From a virus, in IMG/VR virus record IMGVR_UViG_3300021368_001477, positions 1 through 32,518 of that record: 32,518 bases of DNA; one strand, written 5' to 3'. The notes under the pieces were generated by a model. The model saw nothing but the letters and a program-made list of their open reading frames with translations, did not search any database and was not told the DNA's origin. This document shows positions 14,122 through 21,543 of this stretch, in pieces; the first letter of the stretch is position 1, and the number at the start of each line of letters is the position of its first letter. The position numbers and the translations under genes were made by a program.

Positions 14122-14497
14122 TGGTTTGGTTTTTAAAGTAATTATCTATGATTTCTACTGCTTGCTCGAATGAGTTACACCATTGCGCTTCCCAATTGCA
14201 CCTTTTAATGCGTTCTAAGAAGACTTTTTGTTTTTCTGTTGGTTTGTTATACCCTACCTTGAGTTCTAACGCTAGGCCGCTTTTAAATCGGTTTGGTGTA
14301 AAACATAAAATGTCGCTTACTCCTGCAAGGCCTCCTAGAAATTTAAATTTAAATTGTTCAAACTTTGATCTGCGTCCTTCGTTCATTGGGTGAAAGATTA
14401 AGGCGTGTGGGTATTGCCATTGAATGTAAGCCATAACCTCATTCTGGAGCTTGTCCTCCTTGTTCATAAATTTTAGGTATGGGTTGGTTCTTCTCAT
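14108..14497 (-). CDS. VRR-NUC domain nuclease
   Basis: A 129-residue protein matching the VRR-NUC branch of PD-(D/E)XK nucleases: E20, HPMNEGRR (36-43), GLAGVSDILCF (56-66, D62), ALELKV (76-81, E78-x-K80) and KPTEKQ (85-90). Phage stand-alone VRR-NUC proteins are thought to cut branched or junction DNA in replication and recombination. An internal ATG at 14467 (MNKEDKLQNEV) would start exactly at the domain, has an A/T-rich leader and reduces the overlap with the upstream gene from 59 to 29 nt, so it may be the true start. Confidence 0.87.
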   Translation of the reverse strand: MRRTNPYLKFMNKEDKLQNEVMAYIQWQYPHALIFHPMNEGRRSKFEQFKFKFLGGLAGVSDILCFTPNRFKSGLALELKVGYNKPTEKQKVFLERIKRCNWEAQWCNSFEQAVEIIDNYFKNQTNAKI

Positions 14498-14801
14498 TGA
14501 GCTTGCTTTCTCTTGTGTATTCTGCTGTAAATTTAGCAGGTATTGTGTGTTCGATTTGGTGTTCTTGGCAAAACTTAATTATTTTTTGATAATCTGCCAA
14601 ATTAAAAACAATTCCCACCTCCGGTCTTGGCTGTGGAATTTGTCTGTTTTTAAATCGTTCTATAATCTGGCTTAGCTTTTTATCGTTAATCTGGTAGTGT
14701 TCCTTCAGTCGCTCTGCTCTTATGGTTTGGTTCCAATATTGCGCTCCTATCGTTTTGTAATTGAGCCTGGTTTTTTTAGAGGTAGATTTCTCCTTTTTCA
14801 T
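14439..14801 (-). CDS. Uncharacterised lysine-rich protein, 120 residues
   Basis: Not recognised. A basic protein with a lysine-rich N-terminus (MKKEKSTSKKTRLNYK), a possible helix-turn-helix-like part around ERLKEHYQINDKKLSQIIER, and a VGIVFNLADYQKIIKFCQEH segment. It overlaps the exonuclease gene by 26 nt upstream and the nuclease gene downstream, so it belongs to the recombination block. DNA binding is likely from composition but not shown. Confidence 0.68.
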   Translation of the reverse strand: MKKEKSTSKKTRLNYKTIGAQYWNQTIRAERLKEHYQINDKKLSQIIERFKNRQIPQPRPEVGIVFNLADYQKIIKFCQEHQIEHTIPAKFTAEYTRESKLNEKNQPIPKIYEQGGQAPE

Positions 14802-15537
14802 TGTATCGGTCTCCTCTTAATCCTGTAATGATTCCTTCTTCCTTGTAAAGCTTATAAAACTGCCAGGCTTCCTTTAATGCCTTTCCTCCTTCTTCGATGA
14901 GGTCGTCGTCTAAAACGTAAACCTCTACTCCGTATGGCGGTCTGGTTTCTACTGCTAAAAATCTAAACTCTCGCACCGGCACGTTGCAGACCTCTGAATA
15001 AAAAACGGCTTGTAATGGGTAGCCGTATTTCCTGGCATCTCGTTTAAAAGCTCTGCGTTCTGCGTCTTGGCAGGTCTTGATGTCGCTTATCCATTTTCCT
15101 TCTCTGCTGATGCAATCTGGGCGCACTCGCACTCCTATGCCGTCTATGTTTGTAATATGGCTCAGCTCGATGTGTCCGTCCATATATCGGTGCGCTGTTT
15201 TGTGATCCCAAAAGTTGCGCTCTATTTGTTGGTACATTTCGAGCTCTTCCTGTTTAATTATAATTTTCCCTGGATGTTCCTTTTCTATGGCTGCCTTTTC
15301 TTCCTTCCCTTTCTTGGTTCGAAGGTCTCCGTTGAAAGCTATAAATTTTCGCTCCAGGTAGGTGTTGTCCTGGAGGATGTCGTGTACGTTTGTTCCAATG
15401 GTTAGGCTTTTGGTTTCCATTGGTGGTTCGTTTAGCCAATGCCAAACGCTTTTTTTATAAATCTTTTTTAGAGCCGAGGAGGATACCTCGGCTCTTGTGT
15501 GGTAAGCCTGTATTGATTCATTTATTTTTTTGATCAT
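14776..15537 (-). CDS. RecE/Exo VIII-like PD-(D/E)XK exonuclease
   Basis: A 253-residue 5'-3' exonuclease candidate. Visible core: GTNVHDIL (48-55, H52), HIELSH (E124 region), VRVRPDCI (136-143, D141), SDIKT (151-155, D152 and K154) and YGYPLQAVFY (171-180, Q176 and Y180). These match the H, D, D-x-K and QxxxY motifs of RecB-like nucleases. It would resect double-strand ends to give 3' tails for the annealing protein encoded two genes upstream, with the SSB-like protein between them, a two-component phage recombination system. Confidence 0.88.
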   Translation of the reverse strand: MIKKINESIQAYHTRAEVSSSALKKIYKKSVWHWLNEPPMETKSLTIGTNVHDILQDNTYLERKFIAFNGDLRTKKGKEEKAAIEKEHPGKIIIKQEELEMYQQIERNFWDHKTAHRYMDGHIELSHITNIDGIGVRVRPDCISREGKWISDIKTCQDAERRAFKRDARKYGYPLQAVFYSEVCNVPVREFRFLAVETRPPYGVEVYVLDDDLIEEGGKALKEAWQFYKLYKEEGIITGLRGDRYNEKGEIYL

Positions 15538-15709
15538 TGTACAAGCTTTTTAAATTCTTGATGTGTTCTTTTTGTTCTCTGATCAGCCTGCGCTGCTGTC
15601 CTAGTTGGCCGTGCAAATCTTGCACCTCCATTAAAAGCCTTTTGGCCTTCTTCTCTAGGCGTTCGTTGTCTCTGATAAGCATTTGCTTTTGTTCGTCTGT
15701 GTATTGCAT
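15518..15709 (-). CDS. Small coiled-coil protein, 63 residues
   Basis: Not recognised as a family. Almost the whole sequence is charged helix with heptad-like leucines (RLEKKAKRLLMEVQDLHGQL, then RRLIREQKEHIKNLKSLY). No membrane segment. It overlaps the exonuclease gene by 20 nt. It may be an accessory dimerising protein for the recombination module. Confidence 0.7.
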   Translation of the reverse strand: MQYTDEQKQMLIRDNERLEKKAKRLLMEVQDLHGQLGQQRRLIREQKEHIKNLKSLYNDQKNK

Positions 15710-15719
15710 TCTGATCTGA

Positions 15720-16025
15720 TTAAAATGGCAAGTCCTCCGTGTCCTGTTCTGGTTGTACCTCTATCTGGTTGATCTGTTCCTGCTCCTTCGGTTGAGGCCT
15801 GTAGTCGTTAATCGAAAGGTAGAGCGTTCCTTTTTTTGAAAGGTTTAAATTCATTCTCATCTGGTTCACGCCTTTGGTGTTTTTAAAGCAGTTCTTTTTA
15901 AAGGTGTTTAAAAACTCTTCTGTGATAACCACATCTCCCTTGATGAAATCTGGAGCGTTTTGGTGTGGTTCGTAGATTGAGATTCCTTCTGCAAATTGGA
16001 TGCTGTTTTCTTTTTTAGTTTCCAT
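15720..16025 (-). CDS. SSB-like protein with acidic C-terminal tip
   Basis: A 101-residue protein with a beta-rich body (KGTLYLSINDYRP, FIKGDVVITEEFLNTF) and a glutamine/glutamate-rich tail ending DTEDLPF. That ending resembles the acidic-PF tip by which bacterial SSB recruits partner proteins. It lies between the annealing-protein candidate and the exonuclease gene. The fold is not that of a textbook SSB that I can trace, so single-strand DNA binding is inferred from tail and context. Confidence 0.7.
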   Translation of the reverse strand: METKKENSIQFAEGISIYEPHQNAPDFIKGDVVITEEFLNTFKKNCFKNTKGVNQMRMNLNLSKKGTLYLSINDYRPQPKEQEQINQIEVQPEQDTEDLPF

Positions 16026-16509
16026 TTAAATTAAATTTTGAGATTAGTAATTGTTTTTGATTTGGTGTTAAATCGAATTTTGCCATAACGTTCAAGGCTT
16101 GCTCCCTGGTTCCTTCCAAGGTCTTTTTAACTTGAGCGTCGGTCAGTTTTTGTCTTTTGAATAAATCCTGGTTTTTTACTGCGTTTCCTACCTCTTCGTA
16201 AGTCGCTATCGATGTGTCGATTCCAATGCCCAGATATCCCAAAGCTCGGCCTAGGGCGGAGGTCATTGCGTTCTCTAAAAAAGAGGTTTTGTTTATCATT
16301 GAGCTGTCTCGGTATTCGTGCGAGTGAGCGTTTACTCGGCAGCGTCCTTCTTGATCAATGATTGAAATCTTAACTAAAATTTCGGAGTCGTTGATGTCTG
16401 TGATTTCTTCTGCAATTGCCCAATTTTTAAATTGGTCGCTTGTTCTGAAATGTTTGAGCCGTTCGTTTACAGGGATGTACGGCTTCCCTTTGATTTGAAT
16501 TGTTTTCAT
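16015..16509 (-). CDS. Putative single-strand annealing/ssDNA-binding recombinase
   Basis: A 164-residue protein of a type common in phage recombination operons: an N-terminal YIPVNERLKHFR segment, a beta-rich middle and the conserved block NKTSFLENAMTSALGRALG followed by LGIGIDTSIATYEEV. ERF-like and related phage annealing proteins share the S-x-x-ENA-x-TSA-x-GRAL pattern. It would anneal 3' tails made by the exonuclease. It overlaps the SSB-like gene by 11 nt. Family assignment is moderate; a general ssDNA-binding role is the alternative. Confidence 0.68.
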   Translation of the reverse strand: MKTIQIKGKPYIPVNERLKHFRTSDQFKNWAIAEEITDINDSEILVKISIIDQEGRCRVNAHSHEYRDSSMINKTSFLENAMTSALGRALGYLGIGIDTSIATYEEVGNAVKNQDLFKRQKLTDAQVKKTLEGTREQALNVMAKFDLTPNQKQLLISKFNLNGN

Positions 16510-16520
16510 AGAAAATGGTT

Positions 16521-16637
16521 TTAAAAAAAAATCTTAATAAGTACGAAGCTGAAAAAGTAGCCCAAGGCGCAGCCCAAAACAAAAGCCAGGGCTATGGCAA
16601 TTATCGCCATTGCGTCTTCGGTCTCTTCCTTATTCAT
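16521..16637 (-). CDS. Tiny single-span membrane protein, 38 residues
   Basis: A gene short enough to be overlooked. The protein has an acidic N-terminus (MNKEETEDAM) and one long hydrophobic segment from residue 10 to the end (IIAIALAFVLGCALGYFF, then SFVLIKIFF) with small residues that favour helix packing. Its ATG overlaps the stop of the regulator gene by 8 nt (GATGAATAA), and its stop is 11 nt before the next gene, so it is translated in series. Possible roles are superinfection exclusion, membrane anchoring or a pinholin-like function; none is shown. Confidence 0.6.
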   Translation of the reverse strand: MNKEETEDAMAIIAIALAFVLGCALGYFFSFVLIKIFF

Positions 16638-16881
16638 CGTAGCTTAATGTGAAAAAGTGATCAAGGATTTTGTCTACATCTATGCCGATGAGTCCGAGTC
16701 CTATCAAGTCTTCAATCGTGAACTTTTCCGGTCTGTTGATTTTGTTGTACAAGGTCATCGTGGTGATGCCTAATTGGACGGAGATCTGTCGTCTCGTTAA
16801 GTTTTTTTCCTCAGCCATCTGGTTAAAGGCTTTGCGGAATTGTTGGCTCTTCTCAGAGCTTAAAAAAGAATTTTGTTTCAT
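16630..16881 (-). CDS. Cro/CI-type HTH regulator, 83 residues
   Basis: A small DNA-binding protein with an XRE-type helix-turn-helix: NLTRRQISVQLGITTMTLYNKINRP (about residues 28-52) shows the usual QxxxxxG(I/V)xxxTxxxxxN spacing. The C-terminal part (IGIDVDKILDHFF) may dimerise. It heads the replication operon and has an exact TAnnTTTG box and inverted repeats just upstream, so it probably regulates that operon, perhaps including itself. There is no integrase, so a full lysogeny switch is not supported. Confidence 0.82.
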   Translation of the reverse strand: MKQNSFLSSEKSQQFRKAFNQMAEEKNLTRRQISVQLGITTMTLYNKINRPEKFTIEDLIGLGLIGIDVDKILDHFFTLSYDE

Positions 16882-16884
16882 CTG

Positions 16885-16943
16885 CGTATAAATTAATTTT
16901 TACAAACATAAAATAAAATTTGTTATAAAAAAAAGTTTATACG
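16885..16943. promoter_or_regulatory. Promoter/operator region of the replication operon
   Basis: The minus strand has TATGTTTG (16903..16910), an exact TAnnTTTG box ending 21 nt before the regulator ATG. CGTATAAA (16885..16892) and TTTATACG (16936..16943) form an 8-bp inverted repeat around it, and TACAAA / TTTGTTA form an inner imperfect one. These are plausible operator half-sites for the HTH protein. Confidence 0.5.
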
Positions 16944-19444
16944 TCTTTTCTAATTTTTAGGTCGTTGGTTTGGTCGTCGTCTGGGTTCGGTAAATAAAAG
17001 CGCATCTTGATCTGATTCGATTTAACGCTGTATTTCATTTTTTTAATTATGGCAGAGAAGCGTTCCTGCAAAACTGCGGCTCCAAAGTTCAGCCATATTT
17101 TATTCCTGGGCGATACCGGTTCGGCATTGTTGTTGTAAAAAGTGCCTTCATAAATTCCCAGGTAATCCCTTCTGTCATTTAAAATCATTTGTGTAATCGA
17201 CTTTCCTAGGAAGTTTTCGTTCTCAAGCGATGGCTGCATATCTCTGCTTCGTTGTCCGTAAAGCAAATACATTTTGCTTTCTATGGCATATTTATCGGTT
17301 TGGTTTGCTTGTCGTCTTTCGAACTGATCGCCTTCAAAAAGGTCTCCATTCTTTTTAAATTGGACGTGATCCATATAAAGTTTAACCTCGCTCAAGTTGG
17401 AGCCTACAACGTAGGATTTGTAAAGGGTAAAAACCAGGTTGTCGGTCGCTGTGTTTATCGTAGATACCGGTATGGTCGCTGTAATTTTATTCCACCGGTC
17501 TTTTTCTAGTGTGGTTGTATTTCTATAAATCGTTGTTTGAAATGCCTGTGTTACATCATTATAATATTGCGTAACAGGTGCGCTCTGTGTGTTCTGTCTT
17601 CTGAGCTCCCATCTTGCGCTTATCGATGTCGCTGTGGTTATTGGTCTAAGCCGAAAACTAAACTCAATTGTGTCTTTAAAAGGTGTAGTTCCGGTAAGTG
17701 TTGAGGTGCTGTATTGCTGCACTAAACTTGTGCTGCTTGTAACGTATGAGTTGGATCCGGATGAAAGCCATACGTTTTGGCCTTGTACTGCGTATTCGTC
17801 TTGTATGATTTCTGTCCAGTTGTATAAAGAAATTGTGCCGACTGATTGGCTCTCGAAGCTTCCGTCAACGTTTAAGTATTTTCCTTCTTGGTCTAATCCA
17901 AGTATTACGCTAAACCTTCGGCTCGAGTTGAAGCTCTCCAGGTCGATCGTGTATTCTGTGGTTTTAACTCCTGGTAAATAATCCCGGATCAAGTCCTTGT
18001 TCAAAGGTGTTAGGTCGCTAGGTATTTGTATCAGCAGATTGTTCTCTTGGTTCGTCGATGGGCTTGCTACGGCTCCTGCGCTTGTAAAAACATTAAACTT
18101 TAAATGCTCGTTTCCGGAGTTTACCAGGTAGTCGTTTAAGTCGTCTCCTATGCCTGTTGGCGTTCCTCCTCCATTGGCTGTTGTGTAGCTTTGGTTCTGT
18201 ACCCTGGTGTCGTAATATGCGGAGTTGCTGATAACGTACCATTTTCCGTGTCCTTGGAAAACTTTAGCATTGAGTGATCTCAAAAGCTCTTTAACGTATT
18301 CCTTCGGCGTAAAAACGAGCCAGTCCTTTTTGTTGATGTTCCTGTTGTCCTGTTCCAGGACGTTTTTTAAAATGCCGCTTTGTTTGTATTGTAAGTCGAG
18401 CAATGCGTGAATCTCTAGGCTGTGTCCTGTTTTGCTCAAGGCAGCCGCTAAGGTCTCCGCTAGGGTGTCGTATCCTTCTGTCTGGTAGTTTATCTCTTCT
18501 GGTGTAAAAATTGCGCCTCCAAGCTCTCCTAATCCGTCCGTTGCGTTTACCTTTATGTCGTATGGTTTTGTAACGATTGCTTCCTTGTATACGTCCTTGG
18601 TTATAAAACCTCTCCAGTATTCTTGCCAGGAGCCGCTCTCCTGGTAGTATAGTTTTGCCAGGTATGTTCGGTCGTTCTGTTCGTAGAAGACGTCGTATTC
18701 GGTGTCGTTTGTTGTCGAGGTGGTGTGTATGTATTGTGTTGCTGCTGTTCCTTCTTCAATCTGCGCTCCCCAATAAATAGCAGAAGTAAAGGCGTTATTA
18801 ACTTTTATGGTGGCGTTGGTTACGCTAGATCCGGTTGTGCCTGTTACATAAATCCTGTACCATCCGTTTCCTACGTCCTCGTAGCCTCCTCCGTCTGCGT
18901 CCAGTGATATTGTGGTGTCTTTTGAGCTAAATGTAAAAGAATTCTGCATATCGTTGGTTTCGTCTGTATCGATCCCAATCGTTGCCTGGGCGTTGGTTAA
19001 GTATTGCTTAACGTAAACGCTAGCCGTGTATGTCGTGTTGGCGGCAAGAGTAACGCTTCGAGTCGCTCCTGGTGCGCCTCCGGCGTATTGCAATCTATCT
19101 GCCTCTTCTGTGTCTCCGCTTGTGAGCAGGTTTCTTCCATTAATATGTAAAAAAGGCGGATCTTCTTGGTTTGTGGTTACAAAGTTTCCGGTTGTCCATT
19201 GGTTAAATTCTGCGCTATAAGTGGCTAGGTTTGTTCTGGTGTCGGTAACCCATAGGTTGATTTCCATTCGGCTTCCCATAATTGGCGAGTCGTGGATGTC
19301 GTCGTCGGTATCGTAGTCAATTTCAACCGGTTCTTTTGTTCCTATTAATGGTTTTACTGCTCCTGTGTAGGTGCTGTCATCTATCATCAAAAGCTTTCTG
19401 TTTCCTTTTATGTCAGAAAATAATAAACCGAATTTTTCAGCCAT
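16937..19444 (-). CDS. Tail-tip/baseplate protein with an inserted carbohydrate-binding-like module
   Basis: An 835-residue protein right after the tape measure, the position of distal tail and tail-tip proteins. Residues 1-69 and from about 248 on (YDVFYEQNDRTYLAKLYYQE) read as one tail domain, interrupted at about 70-245 by a beta-sandwich module with NGWYRIYVTG (193-202) and IYWGAQIEEGTAATQYI (223-239), typical of CBM-like modules on phage receptor-binding proteins. A second jelly-roll-like stretch lies near 550-690 (FSFRLRPI, DRWNKITATIPV, VKLYMDHVQFKK). It probably joins the tail tube to the adsorption apparatus and binds host glycans. Exact structural homology is not determined. Confidence 0.75.
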   Translation of the reverse strand: MAEKFGLLFSDIKGNRKLLMIDDSTYTGAVKPLIGTKEPVEIDYDTDDDIHDSPIMGSRMEINLWVTDTRTNLATYSAEFNQWTTGNFVTTNQEDPPFLHINGRNLLTSGDTEEADRLQYAGGAPGATRSVTLAANTTYTASVYVKQYLTNAQATIGIDTDETNDMQNSFTFSSKDTTISLDADGGGYEDVGNGWYRIYVTGTTGSSVTNATIKVNNAFTSAIYWGAQIEEGTAATQYIHTTSTTNDTEYDVFYEQNDRTYLAKLYYQESGSWQEYWRGFITKDVYKEAIVTKPYDIKVNATDGLGELGGAIFTPEEINYQTEGYDTLAETLAAALSKTGHSLEIHALLDLQYKQSGILKNVLEQDNRNINKKDWLVFTPKEYVKELLRSLNAKVFQGHGKWYVISNSAYYDTRVQNQSYTTANGGGTPTGIGDDLNDYLVNSGNEHLKFNVFTSAGAVASPSTNQENNLLIQIPSDLTPLNKDLIRDYLPGVKTTEYTIDLESFNSSRRFSVILGLDQEGKYLNVDGSFESQSVGTISLYNWTEIIQDEYAVQGQNVWLSSGSNSYVTSSTSLVQQYSTSTLTGTTPFKDTIEFSFRLRPITTATSISARWELRRQNTQSAPVTQYYNDVTQAFQTTIYRNTTTLEKDRWNKITATIPVSTINTATDNLVFTLYKSYVVGSNLSEVKLYMDHVQFKKNGDLFEGDQFERRQANQTDKYAIESKMYLLYGQRSRDMQPSLENENFLGKSITQMILNDRRDYLGIYEGTFYNNNAEPVSPRNKIWLNFGAAVLQERFSAIIKKMKYSVKSNQIKMRFYLPNPDDDQTNDLKIRKDV

Positions 19445-21541
19445 CTATAAAAATTTTTCTCTTCTGGTGTTTGCTCTTTCCAAGGCGACCACTAGGTCTT
19501 GTCCTCTAACCACAAATTCTCCTCCTAGCGTCATTCCTCCTCCTCCTTGCGGCAGCAATGATTTTAGTTTGTCAAGCGGTGCGATAACTTCTGGGTTGCT
19601 TCTTGCTCCTGTGTATTCTCCAACAAGCCCAAGAGTCGGAGCACTAACGATTCCTCCGTCTGCAAACTTTTGGAATCCTTGCTTCTGTGTTTTGGTTGCC
19701 AATCCTTTAATCAATGCTCCGAGAGCTATTGCTGCGAAACCTGCCGCAGCTCCAATTCCTGGAATAGCAAATGTTTTAGCGAGTTCTGAAGCTGCCACGG
19801 CTGCTGTTCCCATTTGTATTAATAAATCTCCTATAACCGATAATATCATTTTTCCTAGTGATGAAAAGAAATTTTCGCCACTTGTTATTGCTCCTGCGAA
19901 AGCCTGGCCAATGCCTTGAGCGATCTGGGTAAAAGCGGAGCCTAGGCTCATTTGCACCTCTGTTGTTTTTTCTTTGACTTTTTCTGAGAATCCGTTTAAA
20001 TTCTCAGCCGTTGCGGCCATCGTGTTATTCAAATTGGCAATGCTTGCCTGGTCGGTTGCAATCGAAAAATTGAGCTGTTTGTCTTGTCCTATGATTTGAT
20101 CAAGGTTTGCTGAAATTTCGGCAGCGTCTTCCATCGCCATTTGTGCTGCTGCTTCTGTTTCAATGGCTCCCATATCTACCGATATAGTAGTGGCCTGTGT
20201 AGTCGTTTGGGTTGTAGTGGTTGTTGTGTCTCCTGCCTTTCCTGCCTTGGCTAGTTGTTTGTTGACTGCCTCTAGGTTTTTGGCGTTGGTCGCTAATTCG
20301 TTATTTAAAAAAGCGGTAAAGTTTCCACCGGACTTTAAAACGTTGAAAAATGTATCCCAAGAGTCGGATGTCGATCCGAGCTTCTTGGTCTCGTAGTTCA
20401 GTCCTTTAACAGCTCCAAAAAGAACGACTCCGATTCCTGTGGCTGCGGCTGCGGCAGGTGCTGCTATGGCCGATATCGCTGTTCTTAAAACCTTAAATGC
20501 TCCGGTTACTTTTGGTATAATTGTAACGCTTAAAAACTTAAAACCGGCTACTATTTTTGGCATTATTGATCCTATCAAATAAAGCACGACCGGTGTTAAA
20601 GCTGCAAAGGCTGTAGTTAGCAAGCTCAGCTTCTTTTTCGCCTCTGGCATCTGTGCAAAGCTTTTGCTTAAGCCTTTTATTTCTGCTGAGAGCGTTTTGG
20701 TTCTTTCTATTAAATCGAAATTGACTACAATCGCTTCTCCGAGCTCATTTAGGGCTAGTGATATGTTGTCCTTCAAGGTTGAAAAAACGCCTCCTAGAGT
20801 GCCGCTTAGCTGCTTCATTCCTCCTTCAAACATTCCTCCTTCTTTCGTGGCGTCTGCAAATGCTTTTTGTAAAACCGGAAAAGTTACAGCTCCCTGGCTT
20901 ACCAGTTCTTTAACTTGGTTTTCTGCCACTCCCATCGATGAGGCTAGTAGCTTTATGGCCGGTACTCCGTTATTAACTAATTGTAACAAGTCCTGCCCCA
21001 TCAGCCTTCCGGATGCTGCTGCTTGTCCGAAGGCTACCGATATTCCCATCATATCGCCTCCAGAAACGGCCGCTATGTCTCCGATCTGTCTTAAGCTTTC
21101 ATATGCTGCGTCGGAGCTTAATCCAAAACCAATAAGTGTATTATTGGCTCTTGCCAGGTCTTCTAGTTGGAATGGCGTTTCAGCGGAGAATTCTTTGAGT
21201 CGTTCAAAAGCTTTTGTTCCTTCCTCAACGGATCCGGTTAAAACGTTGAGCGATGTTTGGAGCTTTCCGAACTTGGCCGTTGTTCTTAGTGCCTGGATTC
21301 CTACTCCGGCTAGTGGTAGGGTTAATCGTGTTGTTAAGGTTCGGCCTAGCTTTTTGGTTGATGCAGAGAATTTCTTTATTTTCTCTTCGTTGTCAATTAT
21401 GGCTTTGCCTACTTTTTTAAAAGTTTTTGATGATTGGTTTCCGAACTTTTGCAGCGAAATAGCAGCCTTCTGCATCGCTAGTTTAAATTGTTCGGCGTCT
21501 GCAAATAGGTTAACTCTTAAGCTTTGATTGTTGTCTGCCAT
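19445..21541 (-). CDS. Tail tape measure protein
   Basis: A 698-residue protein. The N-terminal half carries the tape-measure signature region (TRLTLPLAGVGIQALRTTAK, then VSGGDMMGISVAFGQAAASG and VNNGVPAIKLLASSM). Hydrophobic segments near the middle (VLYLIGSIMPKIVAGFKFLS and a following alanine-rich stretch) and an alanine-rich segment near residue 600 fit membrane-active parts used in DNA ejection. It sets tail length; its size suggests a tail of roughly 100 nm by the usual residue-to-length rule. It follows the frameshifted chaperone genes, the standard siphovirus order. Confidence 0.93.
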   Translation of the reverse strand: MADNNQSLRVNLFADAEQFKLAMQKAAISLQKFGNQSSKTFKKVGKAIIDNEEKIKKFSASTKKLGRTLTTRLTLPLAGVGIQALRTTAKFGKLQTSLNVLTGSVEEGTKAFERLKEFSAETPFQLEDLARANNTLIGFGLSSDAAYESLRQIGDIAAVSGGDMMGISVAFGQAAASGRLMGQDLLQLVNNGVPAIKLLASSMGVAENQVKELVSQGAVTFPVLQKAFADATKEGGMFEGGMKQLSGTLGGVFSTLKDNISLALNELGEAIVVNFDLIERTKTLSAEIKGLSKSFAQMPEAKKKLSLLTTAFAALTPVVLYLIGSIMPKIVAGFKFLSVTIIPKVTGAFKVLRTAISAIAAPAAAAATGIGVVLFGAVKGLNYETKKLGSTSDSWDTFFNVLKSGGNFTAFLNNELATNAKNLEAVNKQLAKAGKAGDTTTTTTQTTTQATTISVDMGAIETEAAAQMAMEDAAEISANLDQIIGQDKQLNFSIATDQASIANLNNTMAATAENLNGFSEKVKEKTTEVQMSLGSAFTQIAQGIGQAFAGAITSGENFFSSLGKMILSVIGDLLIQMGTAAVAASELAKTFAIPGIGAAAGFAAIALGALIKGLATKTQKQGFQKFADGGIVSAPTLGLVGEYTGARSNPEVIAPLDKLKSLLPQGGGGMTLGGEFVVRGQDLVVALERANTRREKFL

Positions 21542-21543
21542 CT

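Noticed and set aside
16885-16943. The CGTATAAA/TTTATACG inverted repeat as a terminator of the tail-tip gene
   Set aside because: The loop would exceed 40 nt and no T run follows in the direction of transcription; operator half-sites are more likely.
20664-21527. A 287-codon open frame on the plus strand opposite the tape measure gene
   Set aside because: It is the antisense shadow of a well-supported gene; its product is low in complexity and it has no promoter or operon context. Other plus-strand frames (1055..1486, 19371..19919, 25401..25844, 26295..26669) were rejected for the same reason.
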